64,000 nt of DNA from Catellatospora paridis. GTDB lineage: Bacteria > Actinomycetota > Actinomycetes > Mycobacteriales > Micromonosporaceae. The stretch is taken from positions 194,718-258,717 of the forward strand of contig NZ_ML769321.1 of NCBI RefSeq assembly GCF_009720365.1. The letters run 5' to 3'. Position 1 is the first letter of the stretch, and the number at the start of each line of letters is the position of its first letter. Positions 15,170 through 23,702 of this stretch are shown piece by piece. Below the pieces are notes generated by a model. That model ran no database searches, had not been told where the DNA came from, and saw only the letters and a program-made list of their open reading frames with translations. Position numbers and translations under genes: made by a program.

Positions 15170-16333
15170 ATGCACTCCGTTTTCTCCCGCCGGACCGGCC
15201 GCGTGGCCGCCGTCCTGGCGCTGTCCTTGACCACCGCCCTGGCCGCCGCCGCGTGCGGCGCGAAGGAGGAGGCGCCCACCACCCCCTCCGGCGTGGCCGC
15301 CGACAAGGCCGTCTCGCTCGCCGACTTCGGCGGCATGGACGCCCTGGTCGCCGCCGCCAAGAAGGAGGGCCAGCTCAACGTCATCACGCTGCCGCCGGAC
15401 TGGGCCAACTACGGCGAGATCATCGACACCTTCAGCAAGAAGTACGGCATCAAGGTCAACAGCGACAACCCGGACGGGTCCAGCTCCGACGAGATCACCG
15501 CGGTGAAGACCCTCAAGGGCCAGGACCGGGCTCCCGACGTGCTCGACCTCGGCGTCGCGTTCGCCATCAGCGGTGCGCAGGAGGGCCTGTTCGCGCCGTA
15601 CAAGGTCGCCGCGTGGGACAAGATCCCGGCCTCGCAGAAGGACGCCGAAGGCCGCTGGTTCAACGACTACGGCGGCTACGTCTCGATCGGCTGCGACGCC
15701 AAGCGCATCGCGGTCTGCCCGCAGACCTTCGCCGACCTGAAGAAGCCCGAGTACAAGGGCAAGGTCGCCCTCAACGGCAACCCGACCAAGTCCGGCTCGG
15801 CGATCGCCGCGGTGTACGCCGCGTCGCTGGCCAACGGCGGCTCGTTCGACAACATCCAGCCCGGCATCGACTTCTTCGCCGCGCTGCACAAGTCCGGCAA
15901 CTTCATCCCCGTCGAGTCCACCCCGGCCACGGTCGAGAAGGGCGAGACCCCGATCAGCCTGGACTGGGACTACCTCAACGCCGGCTACGCCAAGCAGTTC
16001 GCCGCCAAGGGACTCGACTGGAAGGTCGCCATCCCCGCCGACGGCAAGTACGCCAACTTCTACTCGCAGGCCATCAACCTCGACGCGCCGCACCCCGCCG
16101 CCGCGCGGCTGTGGGAGGAGTTCCTCTACAGCGCCGAGGGCCAGAACCTGTGGCTGAAGGGCTTCGCCCGCCCCGTCCTGCTGCCCGGCATGATCACCGA
16201 CGGTTCGGCCCAGGCCGACCTGGTCGCCGCGCTGCCGAAGGTCGACGGCGAGCCGAGCTTCCCGACCCCCGCCCAGAACGACAAGGCCAAGGCCGACCTG
16301 GTCGCCAACTGGGCCAAGGCCCTGGCCGGCTGA
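15170..16333 (+). CDS. ABC importer substrate-binding lipoprotein (phosphonate/AEP type)
   Basis: The 387-residue protein has a lipoprotein signal ending in AAAACGAKEE, so it would be anchored outside the membrane. The mature part is a type 2 periplasmic binding protein of the iron/thiamine/aminoethylphosphonate kind, with GQLNVITLPPDWANYGEIID near the start and EFLYSAEGQNLWLKGFARPV near the end. Context, between a phosphonatase-like hydrolase and the membrane components, suggests it binds an aminoethylphosphonate or derivative (inference). The ATG at 15170 has GGGAGA upstream. Relatives can bind iron, spermidine or sugars, so the ligand needs direct test. Confidence 0.86.
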   Translation: MHSVFSRRTGRVAAVLALSLTTALAAAACGAKEEAPTTPSGVAADKAVSLADFGGMDALVAAAKKEGQLNVITLPPDWANYGEIIDTFSKKYGIKVNSDNPDGSSSDEITAVKTLKGQDRAPDVLDLGVAFAISGAQEGLFAPYKVAAWDKIPASQKDAEGRWFNDYGGYVSIGCDAKRIAVCPQTFADLKKPEYKGKVALNGNPTKSGSAIAAVYAASLANGGSFDNIQPGIDFFAALHKSGNFIPVESTPATVEKGETPISLDWDYLNAGYAKQFAAKGLDWKVAIPADGKYANFYSQAINLDAPHPAAARLWEEFLYSAEGQNLWLKGFARPVLLPGMITDGSAQADLVAALPKVDGEPSFPTPAQNDKAKADLVANWAKALAG

Positions 16334-16336
16334 CCG

Positions 16337-17257
16337 ATGCCGACCGTCGCCACGACCGTGTCCCCGCCCGTGCCCGACACCGCCCCCGCGGTGTCCGGCC
16401 GGGCGGGGGCCCGCCCCCGCCGCAGCTCCGCCACGCTGGCGGCACTGCCGCTGCTGGTGTTCGTCACCGTCTTCTTCGGGCTGCCGATGGTGGCGGTCGG
16501 CATCGGCGCGGTCACCGTCACCGACCGTGCCACCGACACGACCACGCTGACCGCCGCCAACCTGAGCCGCTCCGTGCAGGGCGCCTACCTCGACGCGCTC
16601 ACCAGCAGCATCAAGCTGTCGCTGATCACCGCCGCGCTCGGCGTGGTGCTCGGCACGCTGCTGGCCCAGGCCGTCGTCGCCAGCCGCCTGCCCGGCCTGC
16701 GCAACCTCGTCGTCACCGCCTCCGGCGTGCTGGCCAACTTCGGCGGCGTGCCGCTGGCCTTCGCGTTCATCGCCACCCTGGGCATCTCGGGCGTCATGAC
16801 CGAGCTGCTGCACCTAACCGAGGCCGGCTGGAGCCTCTACACCCCGGCCGGGCTGGCCGTGGTCTACCTGTACTTCCTCATCCCGCTGATGGTCCTGGTC
16901 ATCGCCCCGGCACTGGACGGGCTGCGGCCGCAGTGGCGGGAGGCCGCGGCCAACTGCGGCGCCACCGGCTGGCAGTTCTGGCGGCTGATCGGCCTACCCG
17001 TGCTCGGCCCGTCGCTGCTCGGCGGCTTCGTGCTGCTGTTCGGCACCGCGTTCGCCGCGTACGCCACCGCCGCGGCCATGGTCGGCAGCGTGCTGCCCCT
17101 GGTCACGCTGCAGATCGCCGACGCGCTGTCAGGCAACGTCCTGATCGGTCAGGAGGGCGTGGCCTCCGCGCTGGCCCTGGACATGGTGATCGTGGCCGGG
17201 CTGGTCATGGCCATCTACCTGCCCCTGCAACGACGGAGCGCCCGATGGCTGCGCTGA
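16337..17257 (+). CDS. ABC importer permease
   Basis: The 306-residue protein has a Pro/Ala-rich cytoplasmic start and six membrane helices of the MetI/binding-protein-dependent transport family. The EAA loop that contacts the ATPase reads EAAANCGATGWQFWRLIGLP (residues about 202-221). It follows the binding protein gene after three bases and overlaps the second permease gene by 13 bp. It forms the translocation channel with the next product. Confidence 0.9.
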   Translation: MPTVATTVSPPVPDTAPAVSGRAGARPRRSSATLAALPLLVFVTVFFGLPMVAVGIGAVTVTDRATDTTTLTAANLSRSVQGAYLDALTSSIKLSLITAALGVVLGTLLAQAVVASRLPGLRNLVVTASGVLANFGGVPLAFAFIATLGISGVMTELLHLTEAGWSLYTPAGLAVVYLYFLIPLMVLVIAPALDGLRPQWREAAANCGATGWQFWRLIGLPVLGPSLLGGFVLLFGTAFAAYATAAAMVGSVLPLVTLQIADALSGNVLIGQEGVASALALDMVIVAGLVMAIYLPLQRRSARWLR

Positions 17258-18069
17258 CCCGCCGGACCCGCGTCTGGCACGGCCTCGTCCTGGCCGTGTT
17301 CGGGCTCTACTTCGCCGCCCCGCTGGTGGCGTCGTTCGTGTTCACCGTCGACGTGCCCGGACAGGGCCTGACCGGCCAGGCGTACGCCGACATCCTCGGC
17401 GCACCCGGCTTCACCGACGGCCTCGGGCTGTCCCTGCTGCTGGCCGTCGCCACGATCGTGCTGGTGCTGGCCCTGGTGGTGCCCGCGATGGTCGCGGTGC
17501 GGCTGCGGCCCGGCCGGCTCGGCACCGTCGTCGAGGTGCTGTGCACCCTGCCGCTGGTGGTGCCGCCGATCGCCTTCGTCGCCGGGATCGGCTCCATCCT
17601 GCAACTCGGCCCGGAACGGCTGTCCGACACCCCGCTCTACCAGACCTTCCTGGCCGTACAGGACGAACGCTTCCCGGTCGCGCTGGTGCTGTCGTACACG
17701 GTGCTGGCGCTGCCGTTCGTCTTCCGGTCCCTCGACTCGGGGCTGCGCGCGATCGACGTGCCGACCCTGACCGAGGCCGCCCGCAACTGCGGGGCGAGCT
17801 GGTGGCAGGTGCTCGTCCGGGTGCTGCTGCCGAACCTGCGCAGCTCACTGGCCGGGGCGGCGTTCCTGACGCTGGCGCTGGTGCTGGGGGAGTACACCAT
17901 CGCCCGGATCCTGACCTTCGAGACGTTCCCGGTGTGGATCGTCAAGGTCAGCGGCAGCGAGGCGCGACTGTCGGTCGCCGTGTCGCTGCTCAGCCTCCTG
18001 ATCACCTGGTTGCTGCTGCTGGCGCTGTCGAGCGCGGGCACCCGGGCCAAAACCGCGAGCGAGGAATGA
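17245..18069 (+). CDS. ABC importer permease, second subunit
   Basis: The 274-residue protein has six membrane helices and an EAA loop (EAARNCGASWWQVLVRVLLP, residues about 175-194) clearly related to that of the preceding permease, so the two form a heterodimeric channel. The ATG at 17245 lies inside the end of the previous gene (13-bp overlap), and the stop overlaps the ATPase start (ATGA). It is part of the same importer and has no independent clue to substrate. Confidence 0.9.
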   Translation: MAALTRRTRVWHGLVLAVFGLYFAAPLVASFVFTVDVPGQGLTGQAYADILGAPGFTDGLGLSLLLAVATIVLVLALVVPAMVAVRLRPGRLGTVVEVLCTLPLVVPPIAFVAGIGSILQLGPERLSDTPLYQTFLAVQDERFPVALVLSYTVLALPFVFRSLDSGLRAIDVPTLTEAARNCGASWWQVLVRVLLPNLRSSLAGAAFLTLALVLGEYTIARILTFETFPVWIVKVSGSEARLSVAVSLLSLLITWLLLLALSSAGTRAKTASEE

Positions 18070-19133
18070 CCATGACCATCACGCAGACGAAGCCGGGCGC
18101 CGGCGTCGAGTTCCGGGCCCTGCGCCGGACGTTCGGCAGCACCGTCGCGCTGGACGGTCTCGACCTCACCGTCGCGCCCGGGGAGCTGCTCGCGCTGCTG
18201 GGGCCGTCGGGCTGCGGCAAGACGACCGCGCTGCGGATGGTCGCGGGCTTCGACCACCCGGACTCCGGCCAGGTGCTCGTCGACGGCGTCGACATCGTCG
18301 GGGTGCCCGCCAACAAGCGCGACGCGGGCATGGTGTTCCAGTCGTACAGCCTGTTCCCGAACCTGTCCGCGCGCGACAACGTCGCGTTCGGGCCGCGCAT
18401 CCGCAAGGTCGACGCGGCGACCCGCCGCGCCCGCGCCGACGAGCTGCTGGCGATGGTCGGCCTGCCCACCCAGGGCGACCGGTTCCCGCACCAGCTCTCC
18501 GGCGGCCAGCAGCAGCGGGTCGCGCTCGCGCGGGCGCTGGCGCTGCAGCCGCGGGTGCTGCTGCTGGACGAGCCGCTGTCGGCGCTGGACGCGCAGGTGC
18601 GGCTCACCCTGCGGGAGGAGATCTCCCGGCTGCAGAAGAACCTGGGCATCACGACGATCTTCGTGACGCACGACCAGGAGGAGGCGCTGTCCATGGCCGA
18701 CCGGGTCGCGGTGCTGCGCGACGGGCGGCTGGAGCAGTGCGCCACCCCTATCGAGCTGTACCACCATCCGGCGACCGCGTTCGTGGCGGAGTTCGTCGGC
18801 ACGATGAACCGCATCCCGGGACGGCTCACCGGTTCGGGCCGGGTCGAGGTCGCGGGGCAGCAGATGCCGGTCATCGGCGACGTGCCCACGCAGACCGCGG
18901 TCGACGTGCTGATCCGGCCGGAGGACGTGCGGGTCAGTGCGGACGTCGACGGACCGGCCCGGGTGGTGACGGTGTCCTTCCTCGGGCCGACCACGCGGTT
19001 GTTCGTGGAGCTGCCGGACGGCATCGGGATCAAGGCCGACCTCGCCACCCGCCAGGCCTCGGGCCTGGGCCCCGGTGCCGCGGTGCGGGTGGAACTGGCC
19101 GAGCACCCGGTGATGGTCTCCGCGTCCCGCTGA
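18066..19133 (+). CDS. ABC importer ATP-binding protein
   Basis: The 355-residue ATPase has Walker A GPSGCGKTT (residues 46-54), a Q-loop in GMVFQSYSLFPNL, the signature LSGGQQQR, Walker B VLLLDEP, the switch histidine in VTHDQEEAL, and a C-terminal TOBE domain (about 280-355) as in PotA/FbpC/PhnT-type importers. The ATG at 18066 overlaps the upstream stop; a second ATG two codons later is also possible. It powers the two-permease channel encoded just upstream and closes the operon, which ends at a bidirectional terminator. Confidence 0.93.
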   Translation: MTMTITQTKPGAGVEFRALRRTFGSTVALDGLDLTVAPGELLALLGPSGCGKTTALRMVAGFDHPDSGQVLVDGVDIVGVPANKRDAGMVFQSYSLFPNLSARDNVAFGPRIRKVDAATRRARADELLAMVGLPTQGDRFPHQLSGGQQQRVALARALALQPRVLLLDEPLSALDAQVRLTLREEISRLQKNLGITTIFVTHDQEEALSMADRVAVLRDGRLEQCATPIELYHHPATAFVAEFVGTMNRIPGRLTGSGRVEVAGQQMPVIGDVPTQTAVDVLIRPEDVRVSADVDGPARVVTVSFLGPTTRLFVELPDGIGIKADLATRQASGLGPGAAVRVELAEHPVMVSASR

Positions 19134-19146
19134 CGGCGCGCGCCGC

Positions 19147-19180
19147 TGGCCGGTGGCGGCCGTCGGGCCACCACCGGCCA
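19147..19180. terminator. Bidirectional hairpin terminator
   Basis: TGGCCGGTGG (19147-19156) and CCACCGGCCA (19171-19180) form a perfect 10-bp stem between the ABC operon and the convergent secreted-protein gene. Confidence 0.7.
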
Positions 19181-19190
19181 CGCCGCGGGA

Positions 19191-19784
19191 TCAGGGCAGG
19201 GTGTACCGGACCTGGTACGAGCCGCCGTCGCCCACGTAGCTGGCGTAGCTGCCGATGGTGCTGCTGGCCGTGGCGACCATGTCGTCGTTGGACAGGTACA
19301 GGCTGGTGGTGTTGCGCAGCGCGGCGCGCATCTCGGAGATCATTGTCGAGGCCGGCTTCCAGAACGAGATCTGGTACTGGTTGTACATGTTGTTGCCGAT
19401 CCAGGCGATCTCACCGGCCGTGAGGTCGTTGTCGTAGTCCTCCTCCACCATCAGCGAGATGAGCCGCCAGGTGCTGCTGCCCACTCCGCTGACGATCGAG
19501 GCGTTCGGGCTGTACGAGTCGCCGCTGGCGATCTCGTCGTCCCAGCCGCCGGGGCCCCACTTGCCGAAGGCCGTCGCCCCGGGGTTGGTCGTGCTGGCGG
19601 CGAAGACCAGGAAGTACGGGCTGTCGTCGCCGATCTCGTCGGTCTCCTCGTGGCAGATGACGGTCGCGACCTTCAGCGTGGTGGCGGCCTGCGCCGGGCT
19701 GCCGACGGCGAGGCCCGCCGCGAGCGCGACGCCGGTCAGCGCGCCGAACACGCCGATCCTGCGGAGGAGGGATGGGGTCTGCAT
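19191..19784 (-). CDS. Secreted protein of unknown function
   Basis: The 197-residue product has a signal peptide (about 1-33, ending GSPAQA). The mature part is rich in Ser, Tyr, Trp and Asp, with only one cysteine (VICHEE), and contains motifs such as EIAWIGNNMYNQYQISFW that suggest a folded extracellular domain. I do not recognise a family. A GGAG element lies eight bases before the ATG. It has its own terminator and a 154-bp upstream gap, so it is likely transcribed alone or as the tail of the poxB unit. Confidence 0.7.
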   Translation of the reverse strand: MQTPSLLRRIGVFGALTGVALAAGLAVGSPAQAATTLKVATVICHEETDEIGDDSPYFLVFAASTTNPGATAFGKWGPGGWDDEIASGDSYSPNASIVSGVGSSTWRLISLMVEEDYDNDLTAGEIAWIGNNMYNQYQISFWKPASTMISEMRAALRNTTSLYLSNDDMVATASSTIGSYASYVGDGGSYQVRYTLP

Positions 19785-19938
19785 GGGGGACTCCGTTCCG
19801 CCGCGGGTCCGGTGGACCGCACGGCTGCTGTGCCGGGAACGGGCCGGTGGTCCCGGCCGCTGCGCACAGCGAACGCGACCGGGGTTGTGACGGGGTTGTG
19901 GGCAGGTTGTCCCGCTGTTCAGCGGCCGGGCGCGCCGG

Positions 19939-21675
19939 TCATTCGGCGTCGAGGTCGCGCAGGTTCGTCTTGGCCAGTTCGACGATCTCCGAGCCGCGGC
20001 CGGACAGGATGGTCCTGGTGGCGTACAGCGTGAAGCCCTTGATCTGGCCGAAGGTGAGCTTGGGCGGCAGGGACAGCTCGTGCCGGGCGGTGCGCACGTC
20101 GACCAGGGCCGCGCCGGGGTGCGCGAAGGCGGCTCGGAGCGCGTCCTCCAGGTCGCCTGCCTTGTCCACGCGCGCCCCGAACAGCCCGGCGGCCTCGGCG
20201 ATCGCGGCGAAGTCGGGGTTGTCCAGGTCGGTGGCGAAGGTGACGAAGCCGGCGGCCTTCATCTCGAGTTCCACGAACGACAGCGAGCCGTTGTTGAACA
20301 CGACGACCTTCACCGGCAACTGCATCTGGTGCAGGGTGATCAGTTCGCCGAGCAGCATCGCCAGCCCGCCGTCGCCGGACAGCGACACGACCTGGCGGTC
20401 GGGGTGCTCGGCCTGCGCACCGATGGCCTGCGGCAGGGCGTTGGCCATGGACCCGTGGTTGAAGGAGCCGATGAGCCGCCGCCGCCCGTTCATGTGCAGG
20501 TAGCGGGCGGCCCAGATGCACGGCGTGCCGACGTCGGCGGTGAAGATGGCGTCGTCGGCGGCGAGCCGGTCGATGACGGCGGTGACGTGCTGCGGGTGCA
20601 GCGGTGACTCGTCGGCCGCGGACTTCGCCAGGCTGTCGAGCCTGCTGCGGGCGCGCCGGTAGTGGGCGGTCATCCGGTCCAGGTGCGCCGAGTCGGTCTT
20701 GGCGGTGAGCCTGGGCAGCAGCGCGTCGACGGTGTCGCGGACCGTGCCGACGAGCGGCACGTCGACGGGCACCCGGCGGCCGATCTGCTCGCCCCGCACG
20801 TCGACCTGCACCACCGGCACGCCCTCGGGATAGAACTGGCGGTAGGGGAAGTCCGTGCCGAGCATGAGCAGCGCGTCACAGTGCTCCATCGCCCGGTAGC
20901 CCGAGCTGAAGCCGATCAGCCCGGTCATGCCCACGTCGTACGGGTTGTCGTACTCGACGAACTCCTTGCCGCGGAACGCGTGCACGACCGGCGCCTGTAG
21001 CGCCCTGGCCATCGCGAGCAGCCGGTCGTGGGCGTCCGCGCAGCCCGCCCCGGCGAGGATGGTCACCCGTTCGGCGGCGTTCAGGACCGAGGCCGCGGCG
21101 TCGAGCGCGGCGTCGGCGGGCCGGACCAGCGGCGTCACCGGGCGGATCGACATCGGCTTGGCGTCGGCCGGCGCGTCGGCGAGGAACACCTCGCCGGGCA
21201 CGACGACGACGGCGACTCCGCTGCGCGCCAGGGCCGTGCGCATCGCGATCTGCAGGACCCATGGCAGCTGGCTCGGGATGCTGACCAGTTCGGTGTACAC
21301 GGAGCATTCGCGGAACAGGTCCTGCGGGTGGGTCTCCTGGAAGTAGCCGGAGCCGATCTCGTCGCGGGGGATCTGGGCGGCGATCGCCAGCACGGGCACG
21401 CGGCTGCGGTTGGCGTCGAACAGGCCGTTGATCAGGTGCAGGTTGCCGGGCCCGCAACTGCCCGCGCAGACCGCCAGCTCGCCGGTCACCGCGGCCTCGC
21501 CCGCGGCGGCGAACGCCGCGGCCTCCTCGTGGCGTACGTGCTGCCAGGTGATGCCGCCGTCGCGGCGCAGCGCGTCGGTGAGGCCGTTCAGCGAGTCGCC
21601 GGGCACCCCGTACATCCGGCGCACGCCCGAGGCCTTCAACGTCGCGACCATCAGATCGGCCACCGTGCGTGCCAT
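19939..21675 (-). CDS. poxB: Pyruvate dehydrogenase (quinone), PoxB
   Basis: The 578-residue enzyme decarboxylates pyruvate to acetate and CO2 and passes electrons through FAD to the membrane quinone pool. The N-terminal TPP domain carries the catalytic glutamate in HVRHEEAAAFA, followed by GPGNLHLINGLFDANRS and GSGYFQETHPQDLFREC, which are diagnostic of PoxB rather than acetolactate synthase. The middle domain binds FAD, and the C-terminal domain has the TPP/Mg motif starting GDGGLAMLLGE and ending in FNN. The end, ISGRGSEIVELAKTN in similar form (here ILSGRGSEIVELAKTN), matches the E. coli enzyme's lipid-contact tail. The ATG at 21675 follows a GGGGGC element. It stands alone; such enzymes usually rise in stationary phase or low oxygen (family knowledge). 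Confidence 0.92.
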   Translation of the reverse strand: MARTVADLMVATLKASGVRRMYGVPGDSLNGLTDALRRDGGITWQHVRHEEAAAFAAAGEAAVTGELAVCAGSCGPGNLHLINGLFDANRSRVPVLAIAAQIPRDEIGSGYFQETHPQDLFRECSVYTELVSIPSQLPWVLQIAMRTALARSGVAVVVVPGEVFLADAPADAKPMSIRPVTPLVRPADAALDAAASVLNAAERVTILAGAGCADAHDRLLAMARALQAPVVHAFRGKEFVEYDNPYDVGMTGLIGFSSGYRAMEHCDALLMLGTDFPYRQFYPEGVPVVQVDVRGEQIGRRVPVDVPLVGTVRDTVDALLPRLTAKTDSAHLDRMTAHYRRARSRLDSLAKSAADESPLHPQHVTAVIDRLAADDAIFTADVGTPCIWAARYLHMNGRRRLIGSFNHGSMANALPQAIGAQAEHPDRQVVSLSGDGGLAMLLGELITLHQMQLPVKVVVFNNGSLSFVELEMKAAGFVTFATDLDNPDFAAIAEAAGLFGARVDKAGDLEDALRAAFAHPGAALVDVRTARHELSLPPKLTFGQIKGFTLYATRTILSGRGSEIVELAKTNLRDLDAE

Positions 21676-21931
21676 CGTCTGCCCCCATCGTGCGCATGGA
21701 CGTGGTGTGGTCCATGTTCGACGGGGGTTCCGGACCATTATCGCCCAGCGCGGCGGGGTTCGTGCATGATTTCGGCTGGTCAGCTGCACCGGCTGCCGGT
21801 GAACCCCCGAGGCGGTGGCCGGGGCGGACAGCCTGCGTCGGTGCGTGCCCCCCATGGGGCATGGCGACTGTCTACTGTGGTCGGAAGTTTCGGCGGACAC
21901 GCCGCCGGAACCGTCACGAAACGGGGTCAAC

Positions 21932-22336
21932 GTGTCCACCCTTCGGATCAACGCATTCCGGGCGCTCGGCGTCGCCGGCTTCGCGCTCGCCACGGCGCTC
22001 GCCGCCCACGAGGTCGCCCTCGCCGACACCGCGCAGACGCCGGTCGGCCAGCTGACCAGCACTCTCGACGGCTGCAACGACCTCGGTGCACAGGTGTACG
22101 TCGCGGTGACCGGCGGCCTGCCCCATACCGCGTACACCGCGAGCACCGCCCGCGGCCACGACCACGACGACACCTTCACCACCGACGGCAGCGGCAACGG
22201 CCTGGGCTACTTCCACAACGCCTGGGCCGACACCAACCCGACCTGGTCCGGTCAGGCCGTCATCACGGTCTCCGCCAACGGGCAGACCGGCACCGTGACG
22301 GTCCAGATCAGCTGCCCGGACCCGAAGGGCGAGTAG
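21932..22336 (+). CDS. Small secreted protein of unknown function
   Basis: From the GTG at 21932 the frame gives 134 residues with a signal peptide (about 1-32, FALATALAAHEVALADTA) and a mature domain of about 100 residues with two cysteines far apart (GCNDLG and ISCPDP), probably one disulfide, and a His/Asp patch (GHDHDDTF). The strand-rich pattern suggests a beta-sandwich. A longer frame upstream is open to 21815, but its extra residues do not look like a signal peptide. Function is unknown. It ends at a perfect terminator hairpin. Confidence 0.68.
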   Translation: MSTLRINAFRALGVAGFALATALAAHEVALADTAQTPVGQLTSTLDGCNDLGAQVYVAVTGGLPHTAYTASTARGHDHDDTFTTDGSGNGLGYFHNAWADTNPTWSGQAVITVSANGQTGTVTVQISCPDPKGE

Positions 22337-22348
22337 ACCCGACAACCG

Positions 22349-22375
22349 CGCGGGGCCGTCCGTGACGGCCCCGCG
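22349..22375. terminator. Bidirectional hairpin terminator
   Basis: CGCGGGGCCGTC (22349-22360) and its exact complement (22364-22375) leave a three-base loop, and the stem ends directly at the stop codon of the minus-strand regulator gene. Two convergent genes share it. Confidence 0.85.
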
Positions 22376-22663
22376 TCAGGCGCCGCCGATCAGTGCTCGC
22401 AAGGCCGCGCAGTGACTGTCGTAGGCCTGCTGACCGGCCTTCGTGATCCGGTAGCTCGTGCTGCTGCCGCGGCCGTGGCCGTCCTTCGCCGAACTGACGT
22501 AGCCGGCGGACTCCAGGGTGGACATCTGCTTCGACAGATCCGACTCGGTGAGACGCAGATGGTCCTTGAGGAACCGGAACGACACCGAGGGGGCGTTGGC
22601 CAGGACGGCCATGGCCGCCAGGCGCTTGGGCACATGGATGACCGGGTCCAGTCCGTCGATCAT
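22376..22663 (-). CDS. Winged-helix regulator (HTH_34 type), module 1
   Basis: The 95-residue protein is a single winged helix: an N-terminal helix (VPKRLAAMAVLANAP), the recognition region LRLTESDLSKQMSTLESAGYV and a basic wing DGHGRGSSTSYRITKAG. This is the short MarR/ArsR-like type annotated as winged helix DNA-binding (HTH_34). The ATG at 22663 overlaps the stop of the upstream membrane protein gene (ATGA), so the two products are made together. Operator-like repeats stand in front of that gene, so the regulator probably represses its own operon (inference). A comparable pair with the genes in the same order exists at 43.4-44.5 kb. Confidence 0.85.
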   Translation of the reverse strand: MIDGLDPVIHVPKRLAAMAVLANAPSVSFRFLKDHLRLTESDLSKQMSTLESAGYVSSAKDGHGRGSSTSYRITKAGQQAYDSHCAALRALIGGA

Positions 22664-23136
22664 CGCAGGCGGGCCCGGGTGTCGGCGGCGGCCACGGCGT
22701 AGCGGCGCTCATAGACGGCCAGGCCCGCGGTCACGAGGACGAACGAGGCAGCGGCGGCCGCCGGGACGCCGCCGAGCCACCAGGTGGCCGCGACGAGCAG
22801 CGCGATGACGGGCAGTGCTGCCGCAAATCCGCGCCAGACTCCGGCGATCTCGGCGGGCGGCGTGCCCTTGCCCGGCATGGGCAGCGCGCCGTGCCGACGG
22901 CGCATCCAGGTGATGAACAGGATCTCGACGGCGATCAGGGCCACCAGCGAGCCCACGAACAGTCCGGCGTTCTCGCGCCACCAGGTGAAGGTGCCGATCA
23001 TGGCAGCGACCCACGCTCCTACGGCCGGGGCGTACCACCACGGGGTGGGCGGGTAGTCGACGTAGGGGGCGGCGGCTCCGCGCTCGGCCGCTTTGAGCTG
23101 CTCCGCGACCTCAATACTTTCCATGCTGGAAACCAT
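22660..23136 (-). CDS. Membrane protein partner of winged-helix regulator, module 1
   Basis: The 158-residue protein has four likely membrane helices in two pairs (about 39-51 with 59-76, and 105-124 with 128-142) and a WWYAPAVGAWVAA entry segment. I do not recognise a transport or enzyme motif. The start may be the ATG at 23136 or the ATG at 23124; neither has a strong ribosome binding site, and the palindrome TTTCCA-TGC-TGGAAA overlaps the start region. The coding end overlaps the regulator start by four bases. Pairs of this kind look like self-contained sensing units in which the membrane protein is the only obvious target of the regulator (inference). Confidence 0.75.
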   Translation of the reverse strand: MVSSMESIEVAEQLKAAERGAAAPYVDYPPTPWWYAPAVGAWVAAMIGTFTWWRENAGLFVGSLVALIAVEILFITWMRRRHGALPMPGKGTPPAEIAGVWRGFAAALPVIALLVAATWWLGGVPAAAAASFVLVTAGLAVYERRYAVAAADTRARLR

Positions 23137-23170
23137 ATGCGAGAACTTTCCACTTGTGCAAGTAGAAAGT
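23116..23170. promoter_or_regulatory. ACTTTC-type operator cluster of module 1
   Basis: Three copies of ACTTTC(C/T)A occur: 23116-23123, 23145-23152 and, inverted, 23163-23170. The last two are part of an inverted repeat, ACTTTCCACTTG (23145-23156) and CAAGTAGAAAGT (23159-23170), matching at 11 of 12 positions with a 2-bp spacer. TTTCCA/TGGAAA (23118-23123 and 23127-23132) is a second palindrome over the first codons of the membrane protein gene. Confidence 0.7.
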
Positions 23171-23287
23171 CAGGGCCCGGTCGGGGCGTTGCGGGAGACT
23201 TCTCCTGGGCCGTGTCGATCCGCGGGCCGCTCGTTCGACGTGAGGGTGCGAGAGCCGAGAGGCGGCCCGCCGGACAGGGAGAATGCG

Positions 23288-23659
23288 TTGTCGAAGTACA
23301 TGCTGATCATGCGGGGCACCGACGAGTCGAACGCGGCCATGATGGCCGACATCGACGAGATGATCGCCAGGTCCCGCCAGTTCATCGAGGACCTGTTCAA
23401 GGCCGGCGTCTACGTCGCGGCCGAAGGGCTGGACGATCCGGGCAAGGGTGTCGTGGTCGACTTCAGCGGCGAGGCCCCGGTGGTCACGGACGGGCCGTAC
23501 GGGGAGACCAAGGAACTGTTCGGGGGCTTCTTCCTGCTCGATGTCGCCTCGAAACAGGAGGCGGTCGAGTGGGCCAAGCGGGTCCCGGCGCCCCGCGGAG
23601 CCAAGGTCGAGGTCCGGCGGGTGCCCGAAGGCGACGAGGTCCCGCAGGTCGACAAGTGA
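23288..23659 (+). CDS. YCII/DGPF-domain protein
   Basis: The 123-residue protein belongs to the DGPF subgroup of YCII-related proteins: it opens SKYMLIMRG, has the central segment VVTDGPYGETKELFGGFFLLD (DGPY in place of DGPF) and ends in an EVRRVPE strand. DGPF proteins are nearly always encoded beside ECF42 sigma factors, and one follows here after 43 bp, so the two belong together; the molecular role of the DGPF partner is not established. A TTG start at 23288 is preferred because GGGAGA precedes it at good spacing and the N-terminus then matches the family; an ATG at 23300 is the alternative. Confidence 0.86.
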   Translation: MSKYMLIMRGTDESNAAMMADIDEMIARSRQFIEDLFKAGVYVAAEGLDDPGKGVVVDFSGEAPVVTDGPYGETKELFGGFFLLDVASKQEAVEWAKRVPAPRGAKVEVRRVPEGDEVPQVDK

Positions 23660-23702
23660 TCGTCAAGGACCGGGCCGGACCCGGGCGCGACGGCCGGACC
23701 TG

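Noticed and set aside
15125-16813. A 562-codon minus-strand frame opposite the binding protein and first permease genes
   Set aside because: Low-complexity Gly/Arg/Val-rich translation without domains; the plus-strand genes are clear.
19904-19938. Short CCGCTG/CAGCGG hairpin as terminator of poxB
   Set aside because: A six-base stem with two-base loop is too weak to claim among many such chance pairs in this DNA.
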